From NCBI RefSeq assembly GCF_027497255.1, contig NZ_CP114903.1, forward strand, positions 3,224,001 to 3,288,000: 64,000 nt of DNA, written 5' to 3'. Positions 17,872 through 26,626 of this stretch are shown here, piece by piece; positions within the stretch are counted from its first letter, which is position 1, and each line of letters opens with the position of its first letter. The position numbers were made by a program, and so were the translations under genes. Under the pieces are notes generated by a model. The model did no database searches. It was not told the DNA's origin and saw nothing but the letters and a program-made list of their open reading frames with translations. Source of the stretch: Micromonospora sp. WMMD882. GTDB lineage: Bacteria > Actinomycetota > Actinomycetes > Mycobacteriales > Micromonosporaceae.

Positions 17872-18805
17872 CGCGCCCCCGCCGCTGCGCCAGACTCAGC
17901 ACGCGTTCCCCGGAGAGCAGGCCGAGGGCCACCGGCAGGGTCACCAGCACCCGCTTCTCGGTCGGGTTCAGCCGGACCACCCGGGCCAGCTCGCGCAGCG
18001 CCTCCCGGCGACGGTGCCCGGAGGCCAGCGCGAAGGCGATCTGGCCGTGGATGCGGGCCAGACCCGTGCGGCTGTCGGCCAGCTCCGGGTGCTTGGCGAG
18101 GAGGTAGCGGGAGGCGTCGACGATGGTCGCCCAGCGCCCGAAGAAGAACGAGCCGCCGTGCCAGTCCACCACCACCAGCACCTCGGGCGCGATGACCACC
18201 GGGCCGTGCGCGGCGACCCGCAGCAGCCACTCGTAGTCCTCGCCGTACCCGCCGGGGATCTCCTCGTCGACCGGGCCGATCGCGTCCCAGGTGGTCCGCC
18301 GGACCAGCATGGTGCTGGAGTGCACCTCCATCACCCGGTCGGCGAGGAAGTCGGCGAGGGTGACCTCGGCCCGGTCGAGCTGGCGTTCCTTGGCGATGCC
18401 CGGGCCCTGCAACCGGATGCCGCAGCTCGCCGCCGCCGCGTCCGGCCGGGCCCGGAGCAGCTCGACCTGCCGGCGCAGCCGGGCCGGCAGCCACAGGTCG
18501 TCGTCGTCGCAGAAGGCGATCAGCTCACCGGTCGCCACGTCCGCGCCGGTGTTCCGGCCGCCCGGCAGCCCCTGCCGGTGGGTGTTGTTGACGTAGGTCA
18601 GGGAGCGGCCCCGCTCGGGCACCCGGACCTCCAGCGGACGGATGTCGCAGTGGTCGTAGACCACCACGCACTCGACCTCACCCGGGTAGTCCTGGTCCAG
18701 GACCGCCTGGACGGCCCGCTCCAGCAGGCCGGGACGGTCCCGGGTGGCGACCACCGCGGTCACCTTCGGGTACGTCTCGTCGGTCGGCGGCATCTGGTCA
18801 GTCAC
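17864..18805 (-). CDS. GT2 family glycosyltransferase
   Basis: 313 residues, a GT-A fold enzyme. VTAVVATRDRPGLLERAV starts the nucleotide-binding domain, CDDDDLWLP holds the DxD metal/donor motif (about residue 97), and GGYGEDYEWLLRVA provides the ED catalytic-base block (about 185). It should add a sugar to the lipid-linked repeat unit in the cytosol. The C-terminal about 80 residues form an Arg-rich helical region. GTG start; the gene overlaps both neighbours by 8 bases, placing it in a tight operon of chain-length regulator, GT2, polymerase and flippase. Donor sugar unknown. Confidence 0.9.
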   Translation of the reverse strand: MTDQMPPTDETYPKVTAVVATRDRPGLLERAVQAVLDQDYPGEVECVVVYDHCDIRPLEVRVPERGRSLTYVNNTHRQGLPGGRNTGADVATGELIAFCDDDDLWLPARLRRQVELLRARPDAAAASCGIRLQGPGIAKERQLDRAEVTLADFLADRVMEVHSSTMLVRRTTWDAIGPVDEEIPGGYGEDYEWLLRVAAHGPVVIAPEVLVVVDWHGGSFFFGRWATIVDASRYLLAKHPELADSRTGLARIHGQIAFALASGHRRREALRELARVVRLNPTEKRVLVTLPVALGLLSGERVLSLAQRRGRGV

Positions 18806-20639
18806 GTCCGTCCCCTGTCAACACGAAGCCGACCGGGTTCACCCCGGCGACGCGCAGCCGCTCGACGAGCCGACTGAGCCGAGCCGTCCGGGTGTGGTCC
18901 CGGGCGGCGACCAGGACGGCGTAACCGTCCCGGGCGATACGTACGCCCCGGTCGTCCCGGGTGGCCGCCGGCGCGTCCAGCAGCACGAGCCCGCGGTCGT
19001 CACCGGAGTCCAGCTCGCGGATCAACCGGACCACGCCGCTGCCGATCCGGATCGTCCGGTCGTCGGCCTCGACCACCGGGTCGAGCGGGGCCGCCGGGGT
19101 GGCCGGGGCGCCCGCCGGGGCAGCCGGCACGCTCGCCTTGCCGGCCGACGTCGGCGCGCTGGCCGGCTTGGGCTGGTCGACGGCGGTGCCCGACCGGTAG
19201 ACCGCGCCGTTCTTGGCGTCCGGCCCGGGGCTGGGCCGGGGCTTGCGGACCGGCGTGATCTGGACGGTGTCGTCCGGTGAGCCGCCACCGACGGGGCCCG
19301 GACGACGTACCGGCGTGATCTGGATGGTGTCGTCGGGTGAGCCGCCGCCCGCCGGGCCGGGACGACGCACCGGCGTGATCTGGACGGTGTCCTCGATGGA
19401 CCGGGCGGGCACGACGACGCCACCGACCGGGCGGGCCCCCGACGTGGGCTCGGCCGGCGGTTTGGCCACCGGCGTCGGGGTGTCGACCCGGGGTCGGACC
19501 GCCGGCACGGCGGTCGGTGGGACACGCCGCTGGGCGGCCAGCAGCACCGGCCGGATCTGCTCCAGGCTCTCCGGCGAGCTGCCCAGCCGCACCTCGTGAC
19601 CGGCTTCGGCGAGGACGGCGGCGAGCCCGGCGCTGACCTGCGCGCGTCCCTCGTTCTCGTCGCTGGAGAGCAGCACCAGCGGCACCGACCGGGGGCGTTC
19701 CACCCACTGGCTCAGGGCCAGGGCGAGATATCGCAGGTCGGACAGGGCGGAGTCGCCCTTGCCGCTGCGGTGCACCGTGCCGAGCAACGGCGCGCCGACC
19801 AGCTCGCCCACCTCGTGACCGGAGCGGATCCGGCGGTCCATCGCCTCGCGGACGAACGCCACGAGCGCGCCGAGCAGCAGGCCGCCGAGGAGCGCGGCGA
19901 CGACGAGGAGCAGGGCGGTGTCCCGGTTCGAGGGGACCGGCGCCCGGGCGGCGCTGGTGATCGAACCGGGGCTCAGGTCCGCCGACGCGATCTTGGAGCG
20001 CTGCTCGGCGAGCTGGGCCAACTGGTCGTTGAGCGCCCGGATCTGGTCGAGCAACGCGCTGGTACGGGGCGAGGAGCCGCCGGTGGACTGGTTCGGCAGG
20101 GCCTTCTGGGTGGTGGTCCGCTGCGTGGTGACCAGCGCGATCGTGTCGTCGTACGACTTGAGCACGGCGGCGCGCTGGTCCTCGTACATCCCCTTGCGCA
20201 GGTCGAGGTAGGTCTCGGCGGCGCCGTTCGCGCCGGCGACCGCCCCCTCGTCGGTCACGCCCTTGTAGTTGAACCGCATGAGCTGGCCGCCGACCGGGGT
20301 CTCGACCTCCAGCGCGTCCTCCACGTCCTCCGGGTCGCGGCCGGTGATCACCGCCACCCGGTCGATGACGTCGTTGCTGGTGGCGATGCCGCTCTCGGCG
20401 GTCATGTTGACGGCCCGGTCGGCGCCCCCGGCGGGCAGCGAGAACGGGTCGGTCACCACCGGCCGGACCACGACCACGGTGGTCGCGGTGTAGACGGGGG
20501 GCACGAACACCAGGTAGGCCACGACCAGGAGCAGCAGGACCCCCGTCGAGACGAGCACGGTGCGCCAGCGGCGCAACGGGATGCGGGCGAGATCGGCCAG
20601 GCCGACCGGGCGCTGCCGGGCGACGTCGGTCGCGTCCAT
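18798..20639 (-). CDS. Wzz-type chain-length regulator fused to degenerate BY-kinase-like domain
   Basis: 613 residues. A Wzz N-domain has one membrane helix near residue 30 and a second near 245 (LLLVVAALLGGLLLGALVAF), with a coiled-coil periplasmic-type segment between (LDQIRALNDQLAQLAEQRSKI). The cytoplasmic part begins like a CpsD/BY-kinase (VPLVLLSSDENEGRAQVSAGLAAVLAEAGHEV), but the Walker A Lys-Ser/Thr is missing and a 200-residue low-complexity insert with three DDTVQITPVRRPG repeats interrupts it. Tyrosine-kinase activity is therefore doubtful; a regulatory or scaffold role is inferred. The ATG at 20639 has AGAGGA upstream; a TTG one codon earlier is unlikely. First gene of the polysaccharide operon. 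Confidence 0.85.
   Translation of the reverse strand: MDATDVARQRPVGLADLARIPLRRWRTVLVSTGVLLLLVVAYLVFVPPVYTATTVVVVRPVVTDPFSLPAGGADRAVNMTAESGIATSNDVIDRVAVITGRDPEDVEDALEVETPVGGQLMRFNYKGVTDEGAVAGANGAAETYLDLRKGMYEDQRAAVLKSYDDTIALVTTQRTTTQKALPNQSTGGSSPRTSALLDQIRALNDQLAQLAEQRSKIASADLSPGSITSAARAPVPSNRDTALLLVVAALLGGLLLGALVAFVREAMDRRIRSGHEVGELVGAPLLGTVHRSGKGDSALSDLRYLALALSQWVERPRSVPLVLLSSDENEGRAQVSAGLAAVLAEAGHEVRLGSSPESLEQIRPVLLAAQRRVPPTAVPAVRPRVDTPTPVAKPPAEPTSGARPVGGVVVPARSIEDTVQITPVRRPGPAGGGSPDDTIQITPVRRPGPVGGGSPDDTVQITPVRKPRPSPGPDAKNGAVYRSGTAVDQPKPASAPTSAGKASVPAAPAGAPATPAAPLDPVVEADDRTIRIGSGVVRLIRELDSGDDRGLVLLDAPAATRDDRGVRIARDGYAVLVAARDHTRTARLSRLVERLRVAGVNPVGFVLTGDGRD
19250..19395. repeat. 60-bp tandem repeat inside the Wzz-like gene
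   Basis: The sequence repeats with an exact 60-base period (19250, 19310, 19370; third copy partial). Each unit encodes 20 residues containing DDT(V/I)QITPVRRPG. The repeats are in frame and highly similar, so they are recent. The acidic-Thr-hydrophobic context resembles sites for Ser/Thr kinases and FHA domains; that is inference. Confidence 0.9.
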
Positions 20640-20786
20640 CAATCAGGTCCTCTGGGGGTGCGGAGGGGCGTACGGAATGCCGGGGGTCAACGGGCACTCA
20701 CGGACGGTCGTTCCTCCTATTGTCATCGACGGTTGGTGCCGAGTCCTCCCCCCGGTCGCCGGAGGTGTATCGGACAAACTACGGAT
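20640..20786 (-). promoter_or_regulatory. Presumed promoter region of the polysaccharide operon
   Basis: 147 bases between the Wzz start and the terminator hairpins of the propeller gene. As the preceding transcript should end at 20787-20855, the operon running from 20639 to about 13557 must start here. I see no -35/-10 pair that I would defend. AGAGGA lies just upstream of the Wzz ATG. Confidence 0.45.
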
Positions 20787-20855
20787 ACCCGGCCGGCCAT
20801 CCGCGTGGTGGCCGGCCGGGTCCCCGGACGTCGTCCCGCCGGCACGCCGGCGGGA
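20787..20855 (-). terminator. Two tandem GC-rich hairpins
   Basis: Hairpin 1 has perfect 13-bp arms 20787-20799 and 20809-20821 with a 9-base loop. Hairpin 2 has perfect 10-bp arms 20834-20843 and 20846-20855. They lie 5-75 bases past the stop codon of the beta-propeller gene on the minus strand, fitting a double intrinsic terminator without T-run. Confidence 0.75.
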
Positions 20856-20860
20856 AACGG

Positions 20861-22840
20861 TCAGGAGGTGGCGTAGAACAGCGTCGCGTTGGACCAGTCC
20901 GTGCCGCTCGCGCCCTGGGCGATCCTGACCGCGGCCGAGCCGTCCACCGCCGTCTCGTCGAACGGTACCGCCCACAGGTCGCCGTTGGTGAGGCCGAGCA
21001 GCGGCCGGTTGCCGTAGACGATCCGGCCGTCGACGAACGTCAGCCCGCGCGCCCGGCTCCAGTCGACGCCCTGGCTGGGGACGGTGAACTCGGTGCAGCC
21101 GATGGTCGAGCCGTCCGGCTCCAGGTAGCGGAAGAAGAGCTTGTTCTGCCCGGACCGGGTGTAGTACATCCGGCCGTTGAGGTAGAACGCGCCGGTCATC
21201 GTGGCCGGGGCGAACCAACTGTTGAAACCGCTGCTGAGCCACGGCGCGCCCACCGTGCCACCGGTGAACATCGACACCTGGAGGGTGCTGCCGCTCGGCG
21301 CGGCGGCGTCGGTCTTCGACCAGAACAGCTTGTTGCTCAGGGCGAACGCCGCGCCCGCCGAGGTGAGGTTCGGCTGGCTGACCACGCTCGGCGTGCCCAG
21401 CGTCGACGCGCCGTCGAAGGACACCCGGGTGAGCTGACCGCTCGTGCCACCGAGGTAGAGGTAGCCGGGGGTGGTCAGCGGCGCGTTCACCGCCGGCACG
21501 ACCCGTCCGCCGGCCAGCGGGAAGACCGCCTGCCGACCGTGGTACTCGCCGCCGGTGCCGTCGTTGTCGAAGCCGGCGTGGATGCCGGTGCTGCCCCGCC
21601 ACAGCTCCCAGACGATCGGACCCCAGTTCGTGGTGCCCGACGGGGCGCCGGAGCGGCCCGGGTTCCAGGACAGCGGCATCCCGTTGATCGGGTCGAGCGC
21701 GCCGTAGCCGTACCTGTCGATCGCGCCCGGACCGGCCTTGTCGTTGCCGTTGGCGTTGTTCAGCCAGCGGAAGTGCCCGGCGACGTAGACCACGTCGTCG
21801 GCCACCTCGACCGAGGTCACCGAGTCGTGGCCGGTGTAGTTGACCCAGGTGCCGTCGATCGCGCTGCCCCGGCTGTCGGTCTCGAAGCGGGCGATCGAGT
21901 CGCAGTACGCCCCGCTCGCCAGGCCGCCGTCGGCCACGATCACGAAGTGGCTGCCGTCGTCGGAGAAGTCGACGTCCCGGGCGTAGAACGGGAAGGAGGC
22001 GCTGCTGCACGGGTGCACGTAGCGCTGGGTGCTCCAGTTCGCGACCGTCGGGGTGCCGGCCAGCTCGACCAGCACGACCTGGTTGCGCGCCAGACCGTTG
22101 ACCTCGGTGAAGTTGCCCACCGCGACGAGCGTCCCGTTGTCCGGCGTGACGTCCAGGCCCCACACCAGCTCGCTGCTGGTCCGGGCCACCGCCGCGTCGA
22201 TCTGGAAGGTCGGGTCGATCGCGCCGGTGGTGGCGTTCAGCCGGGCCAGGAGCGAGTGGTACGTGCCGTTGACCCAGTGGAACGCGCCGGCGATGTAGAG
22301 CTGGTTGCCGCGCACGATGGCGCGCCGCACCAGGCCGCCGTCAGCGCGGCCGACGAAGGCGCCCACCGTCGCGCCGGTCGCCGGGTCGAGGGCGACCAGG
22401 CCCAGCCGGGCGACCCCGTTGACGTTCTTGAAGGCGCCGCCGACGACCAGCTTGCCGTCCGGGTTGACCGCCAGCGAGTGCACCGCGCCGTCCAGATCCG
22501 GGGTGAACCCGGTCTTCAGCGCGCCGGTCGCCCGGTCGTACGCGAACAGGTAGCTCTGCGCCGTCCAGCTCGCCCCGCCGGCCGGCTTGACCCCGGTGAA
22601 GCTGCCGCCGACGTAGACCGTGTTGCCGATCTCGGCGAACGCCTTGACGTCGCCGTTCTGCGCGTGCGGCGTGGTGTCGACCGGGTTGGGCGAGGTGAGG
22701 GTGCTGGCCACCGGGGTCAGCGGGGCGGCGGCGGCCGGGGTCGCCACCAGCAGCGTGGCGAGGAGCGTCGGCACGGACAGCACGGCGAGCCAACGGACCG
22801 CCGTGCTCCGCGCCGGTCGAGCGGACGTTCTTTCTGACAC
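20861..22840 (-). CDS. Secreted beta-propeller (WD40/delta-60-like) protein
   Basis: 659 residues from a GTG at 22840 (alternative ATG at 22900 adds 20 residues with no better ribosome site). Signal peptide about 1-38 ending TPAAAAP. The mature part is built from repeats of the form VYVGGSFTGV, LVVGGAFKNVNG, LYIAGAFHWVNG and VYVAGHFRWLNN, alternating with YDRATGALKTGF-like strands. This is the pattern of bacterial delta-60/propeller domains, followed by a second beta-rich half (YLYLGGTSGQLTRVSF, MYYTRSGQNKLFF). Such proteins are extracellular scaffolds or lectin-like binders; no enzyme motif is visible. It lies between the GT/PAP2 pair and the Wzz operon and may associate with the exported glycan. 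Confidence 0.75.
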   Translation of the reverse strand: MSERTSARPARSTAVRWLAVLSVPTLLATLLVATPAAAAPLTPVASTLTSPNPVDTTPHAQNGDVKAFAEIGNTVYVGGSFTGVKPAGGASWTAQSYLFAYDRATGALKTGFTPDLDGAVHSLAVNPDGKLVVGGAFKNVNGVARLGLVALDPATGATVGAFVGRADGGLVRRAIVRGNQLYIAGAFHWVNGTYHSLLARLNATTGAIDPTFQIDAAVARTSSELVWGLDVTPDNGTLVAVGNFTEVNGLARNQVVLVELAGTPTVANWSTQRYVHPCSSASFPFYARDVDFSDDGSHFVIVADGGLASGAYCDSIARFETDSRGSAIDGTWVNYTGHDSVTSVEVADDVVYVAGHFRWLNNANGNDKAGPGAIDRYGYGALDPINGMPLSWNPGRSGAPSGTTNWGPIVWELWRGSTGIHAGFDNDGTGGEYHGRQAVFPLAGGRVVPAVNAPLTTPGYLYLGGTSGQLTRVSFDGASTLGTPSVVSQPNLTSAGAAFALSNKLFWSKTDAAAPSGSTLQVSMFTGGTVGAPWLSSGFNSWFAPATMTGAFYLNGRMYYTRSGQNKLFFRYLEPDGSTIGCTEFTVPSQGVDWSRARGLTFVDGRIVYGNRPLLGLTNGDLWAVPFDETAVDGSAAVRIAQGASGTDWSNATLFYATS

Positions 22841-22952
22841 TGGGCCCCCAAGGGTTAAGTGGGACAGGCGTAGCTTCCTGCGCCGGTGACCGGCGCGCAT
22901 CAACCGACCGGTCCGGGCGGGCCGCAGCTCGGCTCGCCCGGACCGCCAGGGA

Positions 22953-23897
22953 TCAGTTCGGGCTCGTCCATCGGAACGGTGTCACCTCCGAACGGATGCC
23001 GACCGTCCACCGCGACGCGGTGACCAGGTCCGCCTCGGTGACCTGGTCGGCCTCCCGGGCCAGGACGAGCTGTCTGCGGTCGAGCTCCCGGGCCATCTCG
23101 ACCTGGTGGTCGTCGACGTGTTCGCCGTGGCGGCGGCGACGCGGGACGTAGACCGCCCGCTGGCCGGCGCGCAACGCGGTGAGCGCCGAGCCGACCCCGG
23201 CGTGGGTCACCACCACGTCCGCCTCCCGCATCGCCTGCCGCAGCTCGGCGAACGGCACCTGCCGGCGGGCGTCGGCCGGCATCCGGGGAATCCGGGTGGC
23301 GCCCACCTGCCACAGCACCTCCGCCGAGCGGGGAACGACGCGTACCAGCCGTTCCAGCAGGCGGGGGAAGCCGTACCGTTGGGTGCCGAGCGTGACCACG
23401 ACCCGGGACACCGGTCGTTGCGCCGGCAGTTCCCGCGCGTCGTACACGTCGAAGATCGAGCCACCGTACCGCCACCGCCCGTCGGCCCAGGAAGGGTACT
23501 GGGTGTAGAGGTCGGTGCGGGGCAGCCGGGCGACCATCCGGCCGGTCAGCGACGGCCCGGCGGTGCGGGTGGCGCTCTCGATGTAGTGGCAGGGCAGGCC
23601 GGCGCGGACGGCCGGCAGGAAGAACGACGCGGCGACGCTCGCGCCGGTGCTGACCACCCGGGTGAACCGTCCACCGCGCAGCACCCGACGGGCGGCGACC
23701 AGGTCCCGTACCGCGCCGACCAGGTCCCGGCTGCTCGCCGGCGGCACGTGGATGACCTCGGCGCCGTCGAGCAGGGACCGGCTCTGCGGGGAGTCGAAGG
23801 TCACCCAGACGCAGTCGTCGCGCACCCCGAGCCGGGGCGCCAGGTCGTGCAGCTCGGCGAGGTGTCCGCCGTCCGAGGCGACCAGCAGGGTGGTCAC
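22953..23897 (-). CDS. Alg14/Alg13-type (PssD-PssE fused, GT28_C) glycosyltransferase
   Basis: 314 residues joining two halves that are separate subunits in many capsule systems. The N-half LLVASDGGHLAELHDLAPRL resembles Alg14/PssD, the membrane-recruiting subunit. The C-half VVVTLGTQRYGFPRLLERL with VTHAGVGSALTALRAGQRAVYVPRR resembles Alg13/PssE and GT28 donor-binding domains. It likely adds the second sugar to a lipid-linked acceptor. The Gly-rich HAGVGS turn and nearby Glu/Asp-His (HGEHVDDHQ) should bind the UDP-sugar. GTG start overlaps the PAP2 stop (GTGA), so the pair is translationally coupled. Confidence 0.85.
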   Translation of the reverse strand: MTTLLVASDGGHLAELHDLAPRLGVRDDCVWVTFDSPQSRSLLDGAEVIHVPPASSRDLVGAVRDLVAARRVLRGGRFTRVVSTGASVAASFFLPAVRAGLPCHYIESATRTAGPSLTGRMVARLPRTDLYTQYPSWADGRWRYGGSIFDVYDARELPAQRPVSRVVVTLGTQRYGFPRLLERLVRVVPRSAEVLWQVGATRIPRMPADARRQVPFAELRQAMREADVVVTHAGVGSALTALRAGQRAVYVPRRRRHGEHVDDHQVEMARELDRRQLVLAREADQVTEADLVTASRWTVGIRSEVTPFRWTSPN

Positions 23898-24838
23898 GGC
23901 CGCCGGGCCCCGCCGGCCGCCGGCTCCCATCCCGGGTACGGCTGCTCCCCCGCGGCCGACCGCGCGCCGGGGTACGGGGTGGACCGCCCCGGGTACGGCT
24001 GCGACCGGTCCCCCGGGTACGGCTGCCCGCCCGCGGTCGGGGTCGGGGCCGGTGGCGTGGGTCGGGCCGTGCGGCCGGTCAGCGTCCAGAGGGCGAACGC
24101 CCAGGCGGCGATCAGCAGGGCGCCGAAGACGTACCCGCCGATGACGTCGGTGAGCCAGTGCTTCTCCGAGTACATCCGGGTGTAGCCCTCCAGCGAGACG
24201 CCCAGCGCCAGCACGGTCGCCATGGCGACCCGGCCGGTCCGGGGGATCCGCCAGGTCAGGTCGGCCAGCAGGAAGATCGTGCCGAAGGTCAGCATCACCC
24301 GGGCGCAGCCGCCGGACGGGTAGGTGCCGAGGTCGGTGGGCGGGTGCCCCCGGTCCACCACGGTGGCGAGGATCTGCTGGGTGTACTGCTCCAGCAGGTA
24401 CTGACCGAGCATCGCGACGACCGGGATCCACCAGCGGCGCTTCCAGAACGGCGCGAAGACGACCGCGAAGGCCACGCTGACCACCTTGAGCGGGTCCCGG
24501 TCGCCGATGGCGGTGTAGAACGAGTTGATCGCGGCCCAGGTGTCGTGCCGCCGCGCGTGGATGTACTCGAAGACCGGCACGTCCACGCTCGGCTCCAGGC
24601 GGGACAGCGCCTCGCCCAGCGGCCAGCAGATCGTGATGACGGCGGCCGAGCCGGCGAGCAGCACGATCACCGCCGCGGTCTTCGCGCCGAAGATGGCGAC
24701 CAGCGCGTTCGCCGCGTCCCGCAGTTTGCCGCCGATCCGGCCGTGGGCCGCCGCCGGCGCCCAACGGGTCGCGGCCAGCGGCACGAGCACCACTGGCACG
24801 AGCACGGCGAGCACGGCAAAGAAATAGATCAGCGCCAC
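23894..24838 (-). CDS. PAP2-superfamily membrane phosphatase, variant active site
   Basis: 314 residues, about six membrane helices. Motif 3 is well kept (YTRMYSEKHWLTDVIGGY with the Arg, His and Asp of SRxxxxxHxxxD). The usual PSGH of motif 2 is replaced by PSGGCAR, and motif 1 (KxxxxxxRP) is only suggested by DRGHPPTDLG. PAP2 enzymes dephosphorylate undecaprenyl pyrophosphate or lipid phosphates; loss of the motif 2 His may alter or abolish this. The C-terminal tail has four copies of a (Q/T)PYPG motif. GTG start with AAAGGA upstream. It is coupled to the Alg13/14-like enzyme, consistent with carrier-lipid recycling. Confidence 0.8.
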   Translation of the reverse strand: MALIYFFAVLAVLVPVVLVPLAATRWAPAAAHGRIGGKLRDAANALVAIFGAKTAAVIVLLAGSAAVITICWPLGEALSRLEPSVDVPVFEYIHARRHDTWAAINSFYTAIGDRDPLKVVSVAFAVVFAPFWKRRWWIPVVAMLGQYLLEQYTQQILATVVDRGHPPTDLGTYPSGGCARVMLTFGTIFLLADLTWRIPRTGRVAMATVLALGVSLEGYTRMYSEKHWLTDVIGGYVFGALLIAAWAFALWTLTGRTARPTPPAPTPTAGGQPYPGDRSQPYPGRSTPYPGARSAAGEQPYPGWEPAAGGARRP

Positions 24839-25217
24839 TGGCGTCCTTTCTGGCCGGTACGACGTTCATCCGCTCCTGGCCCGGCAGGACCCCAGGTGGC
24901 GACGTGACGGCCCACCGTCACGCGACCCGTGCCCACCTGCCCGGACGTCACCGCCTCGGGCAGCACACGTGCCGGCTCCGGCCGCCGGCCGGAGCGCCCC
25001 TGGCCATCCCGTGCCCCCACCGGATGCCCGTCGATCTGGTCACCACGTGGCGCCACCGGAACCACGACTCATGGAAACCACGACCGAGCGGTGAAACAGT
25101 AAAGGAATACGCCCGGGACCGGTAGGGACGATCAGACGTTTACTCGCGATACGCGTGGTCCGGTCGGGTCGGCTTCCGGACAGTCGCTTCCCGTCGCAGC
25201 TCAGCCGACATCCGCCC
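24839..25217. other. Intergenic region with two hairpins
   Basis: 379 bases without a credible gene. Hairpins: perfect 8-bp arms 24903-24910 / 24915-24922, and perfect 9-bp arms 24975-24983 / 24987-24995. The A/T-richer part 25070-25150 is the likely promoter area for the minus-strand PAP2-GT pair; the hairpins would then lie in its 5' leader. They could also end the transcript of the kinase-like gene only if that ran the other way, which it does not. Confidence 0.45.
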
Positions 25218-26606
25218 CTACCGCAGCCGCTCGGCCAGCACCTTCGGCAGGGCCGGATACAGCTTCGGGCTCCAACCCCCACCACCGGCGGCGAGCTCGG
25301 CGGTGCGCAGCCACAACTCGACCAGGTACGCGTCACCGACCAGCCGACGCCGGTCGGCGTCCAGCCCGAGGGCCGCGCCGTGCCGGTCGAGCAGCGCCAC
25401 CATCTGCTCCGCGGCCTCGGCCGCCGGCCGCCCGCCCAGCGACAACGCGCTCTGGAACCCCTGATGGGCCAGATCGAACCCGACCGGCCGGTCGGACCCG
25501 CTGTTCTCCCAGTCCCAGGCGATCAGGCGACCCCGGTGGTCGCCCAGGTTCCACGGCACCCAGTCGCCGTGCCAGTCGCCGAACTCCAGCGACACCTCGC
25601 CGTACCGTTCGGCCAGCGCCACCACCACGTCCCGGAACGTGCCGCCGGGCCACTGGGCGCCGTCGGCCGGACCCGACCGCGCCCCACCGGCGGACAGGTC
25701 GCCCTGTTCCGCGCGGGCGGACAGGTCGGCCTGTTCGGCGCGGGCGGACAGGTCGGCCCGTTCCGTGCGGGCGGACAGGTCGGCCCGTTCCGCGCGGGCG
25801 GACAGGTCGGCCCGTTCCGCGCGGGCGGACAGGTCGGCCAGGAAGGGCGAGCCGCGCAGCGGGCGCGCCGGCGTCGGCGGGCCACCCCGGCGGGCCACCG
25901 CCAGCATCGCGGCGAGCTGCGGCTCCGCCGGGCGGCGCAGGCCACGCACCCCCGACGGCATCGGCTCGACCACGGTCACCGCCAGCTCACCCCACTCGGT
26001 CTCGCCGAGCAGCCGGGGCGCGTCCGGCAGGTCCGCGCCGCCCCGGGCCAGGTTCCGCAGCGCGTCCGCCTCGGCCCGCACCATCGCCCGGGTCGCGTCG
26101 TTCCAACCGATCTTGGCGTACCCGCGGGGGCGGCCCCGGTCGTCGAAGAGCTGGAGGGTCGGCTTGTGGTGCGGGTCCGGCGGACGGATCCCGATGGCGG
26201 CGTGCAGCCGGTCGCCGAGGACCGCCGCGAGGTGGTCGACCAGCAGCACCTCCGCCCGGTCCACTTCGGCCGGCACCGCCACGGTCAGCACCGGCATGCC
26301 GGCCGCCCTGGTCGCCCCCACCCCGGCGAGCAGGCCGACCGCGAGCCGGTTGAGCCGGACCCGGGACGGGCGGAGGGCGTTGTACGCCCAGGTCGAAGCC
26401 GCGCCGACCCGGCGGGACGCGAGCGGCAGCAGGAACCGGGCCCGGTCCACCGACGGCACCACCGCGTACCGTACGCGCGCCCCGTCGGCGCCCGCCGGGC
26501 CGCTGTCGCCCCGGCCCACCGACAGTCGCAGCCGCGGATCCGGGAACACCGCCCGGGTCACCCAGCCGATGCCGTCCGCCCTCTCCCGAGGATCACCCTC
26601 CCACAC
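25218..26606 (-). CDS. APH/choline-kinase-like protein with six 9-residue repeats inserted
   Basis: 462 residues with an aminoglycoside-phosphotransferase-type kinase fold. The N-lobe has GRPRGYAKIGWNDATRAMVRAEADALR (nucleotide-binding Lys in YAKIGW). The C-lobe has the Brenner motif DWHGDWVPWNLG and IAWDWENSG in place of the DxD metal site. Between the lobes, near residue 255, lie six repeats of ADLSARAER-type 9-mers. About 120 N-terminal residues precede the kinase fold. Substrate unknown; relatives phosphorylate small alcohols or sugars. The GTG start at 26606 lacks a clear ribosome site, so the true start could be a later GTG. Confidence 0.75.
   Translation of the reverse strand: MWEGDPRERADGIGWVTRAVFPDPRLRLSVGRGDSGPAGADGARVRYAVVPSVDRARFLLPLASRRVGAASTWAYNALRPSRVRLNRLAVGLLAGVGATRAAGMPVLTVAVPAEVDRAEVLLVDHLAAVLGDRLHAAIGIRPPDPHHKPTLQLFDDRGRPRGYAKIGWNDATRAMVRAEADALRNLARGGADLPDAPRLLGETEWGELAVTVVEPMPSGVRGLRRPAEPQLAAMLAVARRGGPPTPARPLRGSPFLADLSARAERADLSARAERADLSARTERADLSARAEQADLSARAEQGDLSAGGARSGPADGAQWPGGTFRDVVVALAERYGEVSLEFGDWHGDWVPWNLGDHRGRLIAWDWENSGSDRPVGFDLAHQGFQSALSLGGRPAAEAAEQMVALLDRHGAALGLDADRRRLVGDAYLVELWLRTAELAAGGGGWSPKLYPALPKVLAERLR
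25690..25851. repeat. Six tandem 27-bp repeats inside the kinase-like gene
   Basis: Period exactly 27 bases (starts 25690, 25717, 25744, 25771, 25798, 25825). The units differ at few positions and encode (A/G)DLSAR(A/T)E(R/Q). Five are near-identical, the sixth (protein C-terminal side) has diverged. The length keeps frame, so copy-number change would not disrupt the protein. Confidence 0.95.
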
Positions 26607-26626
26607 GCCGGCCCACTCTAGGGGAA

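Noticed and set aside
19250..19395. Regular 60-bp periodicity suggesting a CRISPR or satellite
   Set aside because: The units are in frame within a coding gene and have no unique spacers; they are protein repeats.
25690..25851. 27-bp periodicity suggesting a CRISPR-like array
   Set aside because: No spacer/repeat alternation; the array encodes continuous 9-residue protein repeats.
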